Source: Halorussus litoreus
GTDB taxonomy: Archaea > Halobacteriota > Halobacteria > Halobacteriales > Haladaptataceae
Direction: 5' to 3'
Assembly (NCBI RefSeq): GCF_003382685.1
Contig: NZ_KZ859512.1
Span: 44,876-108,875 of the forward strand
DNA: 64,000 bases
In this document: positions 1 to 7,100 of the stretch, in pieces
Numbering within the stretch: the first letter of the stretch is position 1
Layout of the letters: the number at the start of each line of letters is the position of its first letter
Made by a program: the position numbers and the translations under genes
The notes under the pieces: generated by a model
What the model was told of the DNA's origin: nothing
Databases searched by the model: none
Seen by the model: only the letters and a program-made list of their open reading frames with translations

Positions 1-1
1 C

Positions 2-94
2 CTGCGGTTCGACGGTCGAGACGAGGTGTCGCCGAAGGCCGAAGCCGACAGCGTCGCGCTGCTGGTGCTGGCTCCTCGGTCCGACGAGGAGTGA
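2..94 (+). CDS. C-terminal end of an unidentified protein (5' part outside window)
   Basis: One open frame runs from the window edge to a TGA at 92-94. It encodes about 30 residues ending in a Pro-Arg-Ser-Asp-Glu-Glu tail, with the acidic composition expected of a haloarchaeal protein. Too little is present to name a family. The assignment rests only on the open frame and on the lack of a better frame. Confidence 0.45.
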   Translation: MRFDGRDEVSPKAEADSVALLVLAPRSDEE

Positions 95-207
95 GTCGTT
101 TTCTATTTTTGCCGCAGTTACGGTGGCGTCTCTACTGAGTGGAGTCTGGGCAGTTGTGACGGGGAGCGGTCCACGAAGCCAGCTACTGCTTGCGCCTCGC
201 AGAACCC

Positions 208-335
208 GCACAGCACCGCAACAGCACAGCACCGCAACAGCACAGCACTGCAACGGCACAGCACCGCAACCGCCCAGCACTGCAACCGCCCAGCACCGCA
301 ACAGCACAGCACTACAACGGCACAGCACCGCGCCC
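208..335. repeat. 16-nt tandem repeat, eight copies
   Basis: The unit is GCACAGCACYGCAACN, repeated eight times without spacers. Copies 1-2 and 4 agree best; copies 5 and 6 read GCCCAGCA and the last degenerates to GCGCCC. A unit of 16 nt is not a multiple of three, so the array cycles through all frames. The long open frames across it on both strands are therefore not evidence of a gene. Confidence 0.9.
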
Positions 336-362
336 GCACCGCGCCTCGTGCCCCCCTGCCGC

Positions 363-396
363 GCCTGCGCGCGCCTTCGTGAAGGCGCGCGCAGGC
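363..396. repeat. Perfect 16-bp inverted repeat (hairpin)
   Basis: GCCTGCGCGCGCCTTC and its exact reverse complement are separated by GT. It closes the half copy of the AGCTAGCT family. It has no T tract after it, so a terminator role is not supported directly. Confidence 0.8.
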
Positions 397-418
397 GTGA
401 CGCGTACCCGTGGACCGG

Positions 419-490
419 TTCACGGAGTGCAGGCAGTCAGTTCTGAAGTCCACGGAGTGCAAGCGGTCGGCTCTGAAGGCGGTCGGTTCT
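419..490. repeat. 30-bp tandem repeat, two copies plus a partial third
   Basis: Two units of the form t-cacggagtgcargcrgtcrg-tctgaag lie at 419-448 and 449-478, followed by a partial copy (gcggtcggttct). It fills the space between the hairpin at 363-396 and the nirK upstream region. From 491 to 739 I see no further gene. Confidence 0.8.
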
Positions 491-739
491 CGCGGACTGC
501 GGAGTCGTGCGTCGTCGGCCGGGGTATCCGGTCGGCCAGTTCGTGCGACGACTGAACGCCGCCCTCGCTCTCCTGTTCGCGATCACTGAGCTCTCCGGCC
601 GTGTTCGGTTCGTTACCAGCCTCGATTCTCAGAACCCGAGAACGCCGCGAACACGTTCGTCAGCCTTCTAACCGGCCGAGAATCGCCGTCTCTGTTGAAG
701 GGGGTTCGTCGTCTATCCACGAGTGTAAGGTGACAGACG

Positions 740-1822
740 ATGACCGGAACCAACCGACGAACGGTCCTGCAGGGTATCGGCGTGGGCGGAGCCGCGGCGC
801 TCGCTGGCTGTGCGACCGAGTCCGCCCCGCAAGCGAGTACCGAGACGACCCGACAGACGACGGAACAAGCCATGAACCAGCAAAAACAGACGACGGCCGA
901 CCGCGTCGCCGCCGACCCGACTGACATCCCAGACCCCATCGACCGCGACGAGCCCGCCGAGGTCGACGTGACGCTTCGTGCCGAGGAGGTCACGGCCGAG
1001 ATCGAGGAGGGAGTCACGTTCAACTTCATGACCTTCAACGGGCGGATTCCCGGGCCGATGGTCCGGGTCCGGCAGGGTGACACGGTCAACCTGACGTTCG
1101 AGAACCCCGAGGAGAACGACTTGCCGCACAACGTGGACTTCCACGCGTGCTACGGGCCGGGCGGCGGTGCCGACGCCACGACGGTTCCGCCGGGCGAGAC
1201 GGCCAACCTGAAGTTCAAGGCGACCTACCCCGGCGCGTTCATCTACCACTGCGCGGTCCCGAACATGGACATGCACATCTCGGCGGGTATGTTCGGCACC
1301 ATCCTCGTCGAACCCAAAGAAGGCCTGCCCGAGGTCGACCACGAGTTCTTCCTCGGCCAGCACGAGATCTACACCGACAAGCGCGCGGGCGAGTCGGGCC
1401 ACCACAAGTTCGACATGAAGTCGATGCCCCGCGAGGAGCCGACCTACGTCGTGATGAACGGCGAGCAGTACGCGCTCACGCCCGACAAGTACGGCGCGAT
1501 GAACGTCGAGACGGGCGACACCGCGCGGGTGTACTTCGTCACGGGCGGCCCGAACCTCACCAGCAGCTTCCACCCCATCGGTAACGTGTGGAAGGAACTC
1601 TACCCGCGGGGATCGCTGGCGTCCGAGACCCAGAAGTACGTCGAGACCACACCGGTCGCGCCCGGTACCACGACCGTCGCGACCATGGAGTTCCCGGTGC
1701 CGGGCGGGGTCAAGCTGGTCGACCACGCGCTCAGCCGGGTCGCTCGCAAGGGCTGCATGTCGGTCATCGCCGCCGAGGGCGAGGAGAAGCCCGAGATATT
1801 CGACCCCGAGCCGAACGCGTGA
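740..1822 (+). CDS. nirK: Copper-containing nitrite reductase (NirK), lipoprotein
   Basis: Reduces nitrite to nitric oxide in denitrification, anchored outside the membrane. The 360-residue protein starts with a Tat-type lipoprotein signal (NRRTVLQG then LAGC, Cys24) and a Ser/Thr/Gln-rich linker. The two cupredoxin domains carry the full ligand set. Type 1 copper: His130, Cys171, His179, Met184. Type 2 copper: His135, His170, His329. The proton-relay residues Asp133 (HNVDFH) and His278 (SSFHPIG) are present. No other denitrification gene lies in this window, so electron donor and regulation cannot be read from context. Confidence 0.96.
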   Translation: MTGTNRRTVLQGIGVGGAAALAGCATESAPQASTETTRQTTEQAMNQQKQTTADRVAADPTDIPDPIDRDEPAEVDVTLRAEEVTAEIEEGVTFNFMTFNGRIPGPMVRVRQGDTVNLTFENPEENDLPHNVDFHACYGPGGGADATTVPPGETANLKFKATYPGAFIYHCAVPNMDMHISAGMFGTILVEPKEGLPEVDHEFFLGQHEIYTDKRAGESGHHKFDMKSMPREEPTYVVMNGEQYALTPDKYGAMNVETGDTARVYFVTGGPNLTSSFHPIGNVWKELYPRGSLASETQKYVETTPVAPGTTTVATMEFPVPGGVKLVDHALSRVARKGCMSVIAAEGEEKPEIFDPEPNA

Positions 1823-2028
1823 CGAGAGCCGATATCTTTCCGTTCCGTCGATTTCCGTGGAGAAGCCAGCAACCGTGAGGCAGATGCGGCGGAGGGTTTC
1901 CCTGTGATTTTCGTTAGGTCTGCTGACCGCGGCCAGTATTACTGACGATTCGTTAGACTGCCCGTAGTTGGCAGTAGAAATCGCAGGCTGTTGTACGGGG
2001 GAGGTAACTACTGAAGTAACAGAGAACA

Positions 2029-2100
2029 AGCCTAGGCCGGGATTTGAACCCGGGCTCTCGTCCTTACCAAGGACGCGCTTTACCGCTAAGCTACCCAGGC
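2029..2100 (-). tRNA. tRNA-Thr (GGT anticodon)
   Basis: On the minus strand a complete cloverleaf folds: acceptor GCCTGGG with CCTAGGC (one G-U pair), anticodon stem CGTCC/GGACG with loop TTGGTAA (anticodon GGT), and a T arm with GGTTCAAATCC. The discriminator base is U, usual for Thr. CCA is not encoded and no intron is seen. Confidence 0.95.
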
Positions 2101-2194
2101 ACGCCGCAACTGAGTGCATCCATTCCTATGCCCGGAACACTCTTTAGGAGTTTCGATTCCCGGCGGACCCCTGCCTTCGAAACCCGTCTCCCGC

Positions 2195-2956
2195 TCAGGG
2201 GTCGGTCGCCGAGGGCTGCGGGTCCTCCGCCGGGGTGAATCGCCGCGGGTCGGGCGCGTCGGCCATCGCCTGCTCGACCTCCTCGGGCACCGGCTCGGGC
2301 GGTTCGGGGTGGTCGCCGTCGAGCGACGCCGCGAGGTCCCCGGCGTAGGCCAGCAGGGCGTCCGCGGGTCGGACGCCGAACGCGGTCGTGCCCGCCAGCA
2401 CCGCGAGTTCGAACACGTCGGTCTCCAGCGCGTGGGGTCGCGTGGTCCGGCCCTGCTGGCCGTCGGTCTCGTCGCGGCCGAACGACTGGACCGTCTCGAC
2501 CGCCTTGTCGGCAGCCTCGGTCCGCGCGAGCAAGGAGAACCCGCGCGCGACCATCACGTCCGCGGCGAGGATATCGATGTTGCTCTCGGTGTGTGGCGGT
2601 TCGTGCTCCCACGGCGGGTCGTCGGCGAGCGCGCGGGTGAGCCCAAGTCCCTCGTAGATGAGCTGGACGCCCGCGGCGCGCTCCTCGATCCCGACCGGGC
2701 CGGTCGCCGCGGTGGTCTCGCTGGCGGTCGCGCCGACAGTCCCGGCGTCGTCGCTCGCATCTCGTCCGTCGCTCTGATTTCCGTCGCTCCGGCTCCCGTT
2801 CTTCCCGTCGACGGCTCGGGCCGCGCTCAGCGCGAGCACGCCCGGCACCATCGCCGATTCGTCGAGGAGGGAACGGATGCGCTCTCGGAGGGGGTCGGGC
2901 GAGACGTCCTGCACTGCTCGCCGTCCCGCTCGTCGTGCCCGGAGGGCCGGTTCCAT
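2195..2956 (-). CDS. Uncharacterised haloarchaeal protein, resembles DUF7114 (polyprenyl-synthase-like helices)
   Basis: A 253-residue mostly helical protein. I chose the ATG at 2956 because the frame upstream of it is Arg-rich and lacks acidic composition. The opening (RARRAGRRAV, then LRERIRSLLDESAMVPGVL) resembles the helical start of haloarchaeal DUF7114 proteins, thought to have an isoprenoid-synthase-like fold. The DDxxD motifs of active prenyl synthases are not visible, so catalysis should not be assumed. A Ser/Asp/Gly-rich insert sits near residues 55-85. It is divergent from the enoyl-CoA hydratase gene, with about 90 bp between the starts. Confidence 0.6.
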   Translation of the reverse strand: MEPALRARRAGRRAVQDVSPDPLRERIRSLLDESAMVPGVLALSAARAVDGKNGSRSDGNQSDGRDASDDAGTVGATASETTAATGPVGIEERAAGVQLIYEGLGLTRALADDPPWEHEPPHTESNIDILAADVMVARGFSLLARTEAADKAVETVQSFGRDETDGQQGRTTRPHALETDVFELAVLAGTTAFGVRPADALLAYAGDLAASLDGDHPEPPEPVPEEVEQAMADAPDPRRFTPAEDPQPSATDP

Positions 2957-3045
2957 TGAGCGTGTCTTATGACGGAGTCGCCAAAGACCTTTGGAAACCG
3001 CCTCCGAGATGCGAACGTGACGCGACCGTGGAACGTGATTCGCCA

Positions 3046-3825
3046 GTGATCCGGATCGACGACGAAGCGACCGGCGACGATGGTGGACGAGCGACTGGCG
3101 ACGCTGGCGAACGACCGGCCGGCGACGCTGACGAACGAGCACACGGCGACGTGTGCGTGGTGACACTCGCCCGTCCCGAGCGGCGCAACGCGCTCACGCC
3201 CGCGGGGCTCGACGCGCTCGAAGCCGCGGTGACCGAGGCCGACGCGCCGGTGGTCTACCTCCGGGGCGAGGGGCCGGCGTTCTGCGCCGGGGCGGACCTG
3301 GACGTGGTCGCGGACCTCGACCGCGAGTCGGCCGAAGCCTTCGCCGAGCGCGGTCAGCGGGTCGCCGACGCCATCGAGGACGCCGACAGCGTGGTCGTCG
3401 CGGGCGTCGACGGGCCGGCGCGCGGCGGCGGGGTGGAACTCGCGCTCGCGTGCGACCTCCGAGTCGCGACGCCGAAAGCCACCTTCGCCGAGCCGGGCGT
3501 GACTCTCGGGCTGTTCGGCGCGTGGGGCGGGACGGTCCGGCTCCCGCGAATCGTCGGCGAGGGCGAGGCGCTCGATCTGATGCTCTCGGGCCGGACGGTC
3601 GACGCCGAGGACGCTCACCGGATGGGGCTGGTCTCGCGCGTGACCGACGACCCGCGCGCCGTCGCGAACGAAATCGCGGCCAGCGATCCCGAGACGCTGC
3701 GGGTCGTCAAAGCCCGGATGCGCGACGACTCCCCGCCGGCCGAACAGGCCCGCCGGGAGGCCGCGGCGTTCGCGGACCTGGTCGACCGCCACGGCGATAG
3801 TATTGCTGACCAGCGCGATTCGTGA
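3046..3825 (+). CDS. Enoyl-CoA hydratase/isomerase family protein
   Basis: Crotonase-fold enzyme, probably acting on acyl-CoA in fatty-acid or related degradation. The core is complete: RPERRNALTP, the first oxyanion-hole segment FCAGADLD, the second GPARGGGVELAL, and the FAEPGVTLG segment carrying the usual catalytic Glu. The start is uncertain. GTG at 3046 gives the typical VIRIDDE opening (259 aa); GTG at 3028 is an alternative. Between that opening and the first core strand lies an unusual low-complexity insert rich in ATGD, AGD and ADER repeats, encoded by an imperfect tandem repeat at about 3060-3150. Exact substrate is unknown. Confidence 0.85.
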   Translation: MIRIDDEATGDDGGRATGDAGERPAGDADERAHGDVCVVTLARPERRNALTPAGLDALEAAVTEADAPVVYLRGEGPAFCAGADLDVVADLDRESAEAFAERGQRVADAIEDADSVVVAGVDGPARGGGVELALACDLRVATPKATFAEPGVTLGLFGAWGGTVRLPRIVGEGEALDLMLSGRTVDAEDAHRMGLVSRVTDDPRAVANEIAASDPETLRVVKARMRDDSPPAEQARREAAAFADLVDRHGDSIADQRDS

Positions 3826-3911
3826 TTTTGTGAGTCTACGGCGACTCGATGTTGGCGTTTCCCCACTGACACACGCTGGCTTCCGCGTTCCACACCGGCG
3901 CGTACAGCGCG

Positions 3912-4245
3912 GCGCTCTCGTGCGCCGCGCAAATCGCGCGAGGGACGAGGACCGCAACGCAGTGAGGACCGCAGGAGGCTGGGGAGGTCTGCGGCCCGCG
4001 GTCGCGGTTGCGGTCGCGGTGCGGTGCTGTGCGGTCACGCCGAGGCTCAAGCAATAGCTAGCTGCTTGACTCCGGTTTCTTCTATCTTGAATTCGTCTGA
4101 GCTAGCTACTGCCGAGGCATATGAGAAACCGCAACCGCTCCGCGACTGCACTGCACCTCGTCCTCCCCAGCCTCCTGCGGTCCTCAGCCTCCGCTTCGCT
4201 CCGGCTTGCGGTCCTCGTCCCTCGCGCGCGTTGCTCGCGCGCGCT
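3912..4245. repeat. Large inverted-repeat element, AGCTAGCT family, copy A
   Basis: Two arms of about 145-150 bp are imperfect reverse complements. Each begins outside with a gcgcgagggacgagg-type segment, passes through an aggaggctggggagg segment and a G/C-rich segment full of GCGGT, then GCCGAGGC and a terminal AGCTAGCT box (4056-4063 and 4100-4107). The 36-nt centre (4064-4099) is AT-richer and not shared with other copies. Copies B and C have the same order. The element fills the gap between two convergently oriented genes. I see no coding sequence in it. Confidence 0.85.
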
Positions 4246-4311
4246 GAGTTTATCACAACAGTCGGAACTCGACCTCAAGACCAACAGTCGGAACTCGACC
4301 AACGTTCCTCC

Positions 4312-5268
4312 TCAAATCACAACGCCGGCCTTCAGAATCGCGATCAGGGCAGTCAGCGTCACGACGCTGCCGACGGTCGTGACGAATATCGACGTGCTGA
4401 CGTACTCCGGCGCGGACAGCCCCTCGCTCTCGCCGGTGTCGTACTCGATGGCGAGCAGCAGCGGGGTGATCGCGACGGGGGTCGCACACTCCAGCACGAA
4501 CACCCGTGCCACGTCGGTGTCGGCGGTCAGGCCGAACGCCATCGCGACGCCGACGCCGACCACGGGCGCGACGAACAGCTTGATGCCGTTCGCGACGCCG
4601 GTCCGCGAGAAGCTCGAACTGTGCTGGGTGTTGGCCAGCTGGATGCCGAGCATCAGGAGCATCACCGGGATGGCCGAGTCGCCGACGAGCTGGAGCGTCT
4701 CCATCGCGGCGGTGTCCGAAGCGGGGACGACGCCGAGCCAGCGGGCCGCCCACGCGGCGATGACGGCGTAGACGAGCGGGAGGCGGAACACCTCCATGAC
4801 CGCGCTGCCGGTCGAGGTCTCGGTCCCGCGGGAGGCGATGAACACGCCGACGGTGTACATCATGACCGACTGGGCCGCGATGAACAGCACGGCGGTCGAG
4901 CGCCCCGTCGCGCCGAACGCGAACGCCGCCAGCGGGATGCCGTAGTTGCCAGCGTTCGAGAACGCCGACGAGAGCACCATCGCGCCCAGCAGCGGCTCGC
5001 TCTCGCCGATCAGCCGCCCGGCGATCTCCGCGATCACGATCATGACGAGCGAGAAGGCGACTACGCCGAGTATGACCCGCGCGGCCAGCCCGCCCGACAT
5101 CGACGACGTGGCGAGGCTGTGGACGATGAGCGCGGGCGTCAGCACGTAGATGGTGACGGTGCTCAGCGGCTCCATGGCGACGTCCTTGGTCTTCCCCAGC
5201 AGGAAGCCCACCGCTGCTACCGACAGCACCGGCAGGATGGCCGTCCCGAGCGCTGAGAGGAGCGACAC
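4312..5268 (-). CDS. AEC-family (auxin efflux carrier-like) transporter
   Basis: A 318-residue integral membrane protein with about ten hydrophobic segments arranged as two halves. It has the family features of an early PALIVHSL segment and a SSAFSNAGNYGIPL segment in the middle crossing, plus a C-terminal half with LECATPVAITPLLLA. AEC proteins export small organic anions or related solutes; the substrate cannot be told from sequence. It lies alone between inverted-repeat copies A and B, so nothing in its context indicates a pathway. Confidence 0.85.
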   Translation of the reverse strand: MSLLSALGTAILPVLSVAAVGFLLGKTKDVAMEPLSTVTIYVLTPALIVHSLATSSMSGGLAARVILGVVAFSLVMIVIAEIAGRLIGESEPLLGAMVLSSAFSNAGNYGIPLAAFAFGATGRSTAVLFIAAQSVMMYTVGVFIASRGTETSTGSAVMEVFRLPLVYAVIAAWAARWLGVVPASDTAAMETLQLVGDSAIPVMLLMLGIQLANTQHSSSFSRTGVANGIKLFVAPVVGVGVAMAFGLTADTDVARVFVLECATPVAITPLLLAIEYDTGESEGLSAPEYVSTSIFVTTVGSVVTLTALIAILKAGVVI

Positions 5269-5467
5269 GCTTGTCCCCCTCGCGGGTGGCCGTTACAAAT
5301 GTGACGGATGCGGCCATGTGTGGGGGTAACATCCGGCTCTACGTGTTGGAATCTGTAGCAGTTCTTGCTCTCGATGAAGACGAGTCGTGAACCAGCGAAC
5401 TCCTCGCCGCCCTCGTGACGAATAGGTGGGATTTCAGCCGGGATTCGCTGCGGTGATTTCTCCGGCT

Positions 5468-5600
5468 CGGCGCGCGCTGCGCGGCGTCTCGGCGAGCGTC
5501 GCGAGCCGAGGCTCGTGGGAGCTGTGCGCCCACGGCGTCTCGACGAGTGAAACGAGGCGAGGGTCGTCAGCGCGTGCGCTGACGGCGCTCTCATGCGCCG
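5468..5600. repeat. Run of consecutive short hairpins
   Basis: Five or more small perfect stems follow one another: ctcggcgagcgtcgcgagccgag, cgtgggagctgtgcgcccacg, ctcg-acgagtgaaa-cgag, gtcagcgcgtgcgctgac and ggcgctctcatgcgcc. Stems are 4-8 bp with loops of 2-10 nt. The run leads directly into copy B of the AGCTAGCT element, so it may be an outward extension of that element's left arm. Confidence 0.7.
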
Positions 5601-5973
5601 CGCCAAGCGCGCGAGGGACGAGCATGGCGAGGCCCAGTGCGCCTCGCGTGCCGTGCGGGCGACTCGGGGGTCGCCCGCAGACATCGCAGGCCGAAGGCCG
5701 AGAAGCGCAGGAGGCTGGGAAGGTCCGAGGCCCGTGCTGTGCGGTCGCGGTTGCGGTTACGCCGAGGCTCAAGCAGTAGCTAGCTCCGCGATTGCAGACT
5801 TTTCCGTTGAAGAGAGTAGAGCTAGCTATTGCCGAGGCACATGAGTCGCCGCAGCCTCACACCTCCCCAGCCTCCTCGTTCGCTTCGCTCACTCGTCCAC
5901 CGTCGGAGCACGCTCCGACGAGCCTGCGCTCGTTCCACTCGCCCAGACCTCGCGCGCGTTGCTCGCGCGCGCC
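5583..5973. repeat. Large inverted-repeat element, AGCTAGCT family, copy B
   Basis: Same layout as copy A: outer gcgcgcgagggacgag, middle gcaggaggctgggaagg, GCGGTCGCGGTTGCGGTTACGCCGAGGC, then AGCTAGCT at 5778-5785. After a 34-nt private centre comes AGCTAGCT at 5820-5827, GCCGAGGC, CCTCCCCAGCCTCC and cctcgcgcgcgttgc. Extra hairpins are inserted in each arm (for example gggcgactcgggggtcgccc on the left and cgtcggagcacgctccgacg on the right). Copy B sits between the AEC transporter and the acyltransferase; the stretch 5269-5467 holds no gene I can support. Confidence 0.85.
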
Positions 5974-6044
5974 TAATCGAAAATTGTGCTGTCGAGAAAC
6001 AACTGGTCAACCAACTCAATCGCGACGTCGAGAACTCCAAAATC

Positions 6045-6950
6045 TCACTCCTCGCCCGGCGGCGTCAGATCGCGCTGGAACTCGTCGTACACGTCCAGAT
6101 CGGCCGGGATCTCGCTCTCGATGCGCCGCTCCTCTTTCGGCGTCTCCACGTCGGCGTCGACCGGCTCGGCTACGTCCTCCCAGCCGGGCTTGATCTTCAC
6201 ACTTTTCGCTGGCTGGCCGACCGCGACGTGGTGGGCCGGCACGTCGCGCTGGACGATGGACTTCGCGCCGACGATGGCGTTCTCGCCGATGCGCACGCCC
6301 GCCCGGACCATCGAGTCGAAGGTGATGCGGGCGTCGTCCTCGACGATGGTGTGGTAGTTGGTCACCTCGGTCTGGTCGACCACGTCGTGGTCGTGGGTGT
6401 ACACGTGCGCCGAGTCCGAGATGGACACCCGGTCGCCGATGGTCAGCTTCCCGCGGTCGTCCAGATGCACGTCGTCGTGGACCACGACGTTGTCGCCGAC
6501 GGTGACGTTGTGGCCGTAGGTAAAGGAGATACCCTTGAAGAACCGGCAGTCGTCGCCACACTCCTCGAACAGGTGGTCGGCGAGCATCCGCCGAAAGCGG
6601 AGTGCGAACGTCACGTTGTCGGCCATCGGCGTGGCGTCGAACTGCCGCCAGAGCCACTGGAGGTGCTTGGACTCGCGGAACGTCTCCTCGTCCTTCTCGG
6701 CGTAGTACTCGCTTTCGAGGGTCGCGTTGCACGGGTCGTAGCTCTGGAGTCGCACCCGTTCAGCGGGCGAGACGCGTTCGCCGTCCTGCCAGCGCTCGTA
6801 GGCGTCGCGGTCGCCGTGGAGGTCGACCAGCACCTCCTCGACGACGTCGCAGGTGTCCTCCTCGCCTCGGAGTCGGTCGTCGACCTCGGTGATGAACTCC
6901 TCGAGCGAGTCCTCCATCTCCTCGGGGAGGGTTACGTGTCGTTTGGTCAT
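6045..6950 (-). CDS. Hexapeptide-repeat (left-handed beta-helix) acyltransferase
   Basis: A 301-residue protein. The N-terminal about 125 residues are acidic and helical. From about residue 140 come hexapeptide turns (ITV-GDN-VVV type: VTVGDNVVVHDDVHLDD, LTIGDRVSISD), the HVYTHDHD segment typical of the catalytic region of maltose/galactoside O-acetyltransferase-like enzymes, and the closing IGENAIVGAKSIVQRDVPAHHVAVGQPAK pattern. It probably acetylates a sugar or related hydroxyl group with acetyl-CoA. The N-terminal extension is longer than in bacterial relatives. The gene is single and its substrate unknown. Confidence 0.85.
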   Translation of the reverse strand: MTKRHVTLPEEMEDSLEEFITEVDDRLRGEEDTCDVVEEVLVDLHGDRDAYERWQDGERVSPAERVRLQSYDPCNATLESEYYAEKDEETFRESKHLQWLWRQFDATPMADNVTFALRFRRMLADHLFEECGDDCRFFKGISFTYGHNVTVGDNVVVHDDVHLDDRGKLTIGDRVSISDSAHVYTHDHDVVDQTEVTNYHTIVEDDARITFDSMVRAGVRIGENAIVGAKSIVQRDVPAHHVAVGQPAKSVKIKPGWEDVAEPVDADVETPKEERRIESEIPADLDVYDEFQRDLTPPGEE

Positions 6951-7100
6951 GTAGAGTCCTCCGTGGTCACTTACTCTACCTTGATAGGCTGACTTGATGG
7001 GGGTTTTGGTTGCGGCGCTACGGGTCGGTACTTTTCGGTGGCCGAGGAGTCGATTCCAAGTGGTCGGAGTAGACGGCCCGAAGAAAACTGGTCGCGAGTT

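Larger units (their letters stand above)
177..396. repeat. Half copy of the AGCTAGCT inverted-repeat family, expanded by tandem repeats
   Basis: The start (agccagctactgcttgcgcc and onward to about 220) matches the reverse complement of the left arms at 4020-4063 and 5735-5785 with only scattered mismatches. Both have the box, then gcttg-gcctcg, then a CGCACAGCACCGC run. The matching second arm is missing upstream. The arm continues into a 16-nt tandem array and ends in a strong hairpin, as the arms of the full copies end in hairpins. I infer a truncated or rearranged member of that family. Confidence 0.6.

Noticed and set aside
208..335. The regular repeat array looked at first like a CRISPR locus.
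   Set aside because: The 16-nt units follow each other without spacers, and no cas gene is present.
713..2119. A 468-codon open frame opposite nirK.
   Set aside because: It is the antisense shadow of nirK caused by high GC; nirK has all copper ligands and the opposite frame has no family character.
2827..4050. A 407-codon minus-strand frame through the enoyl-CoA hydratase gene and the left arm of copy A.
   Set aside because: It runs antisense to a gene with crotonase motifs and extends into non-coding repeat sequence.
3912..5973. Copies A and B as terminal inverted repeats of a transposon carrying the AEC transporter.
   Set aside because: Each copy is itself a complete inverted repeat, a third copy stands alone at 61254, and no transposase is present.
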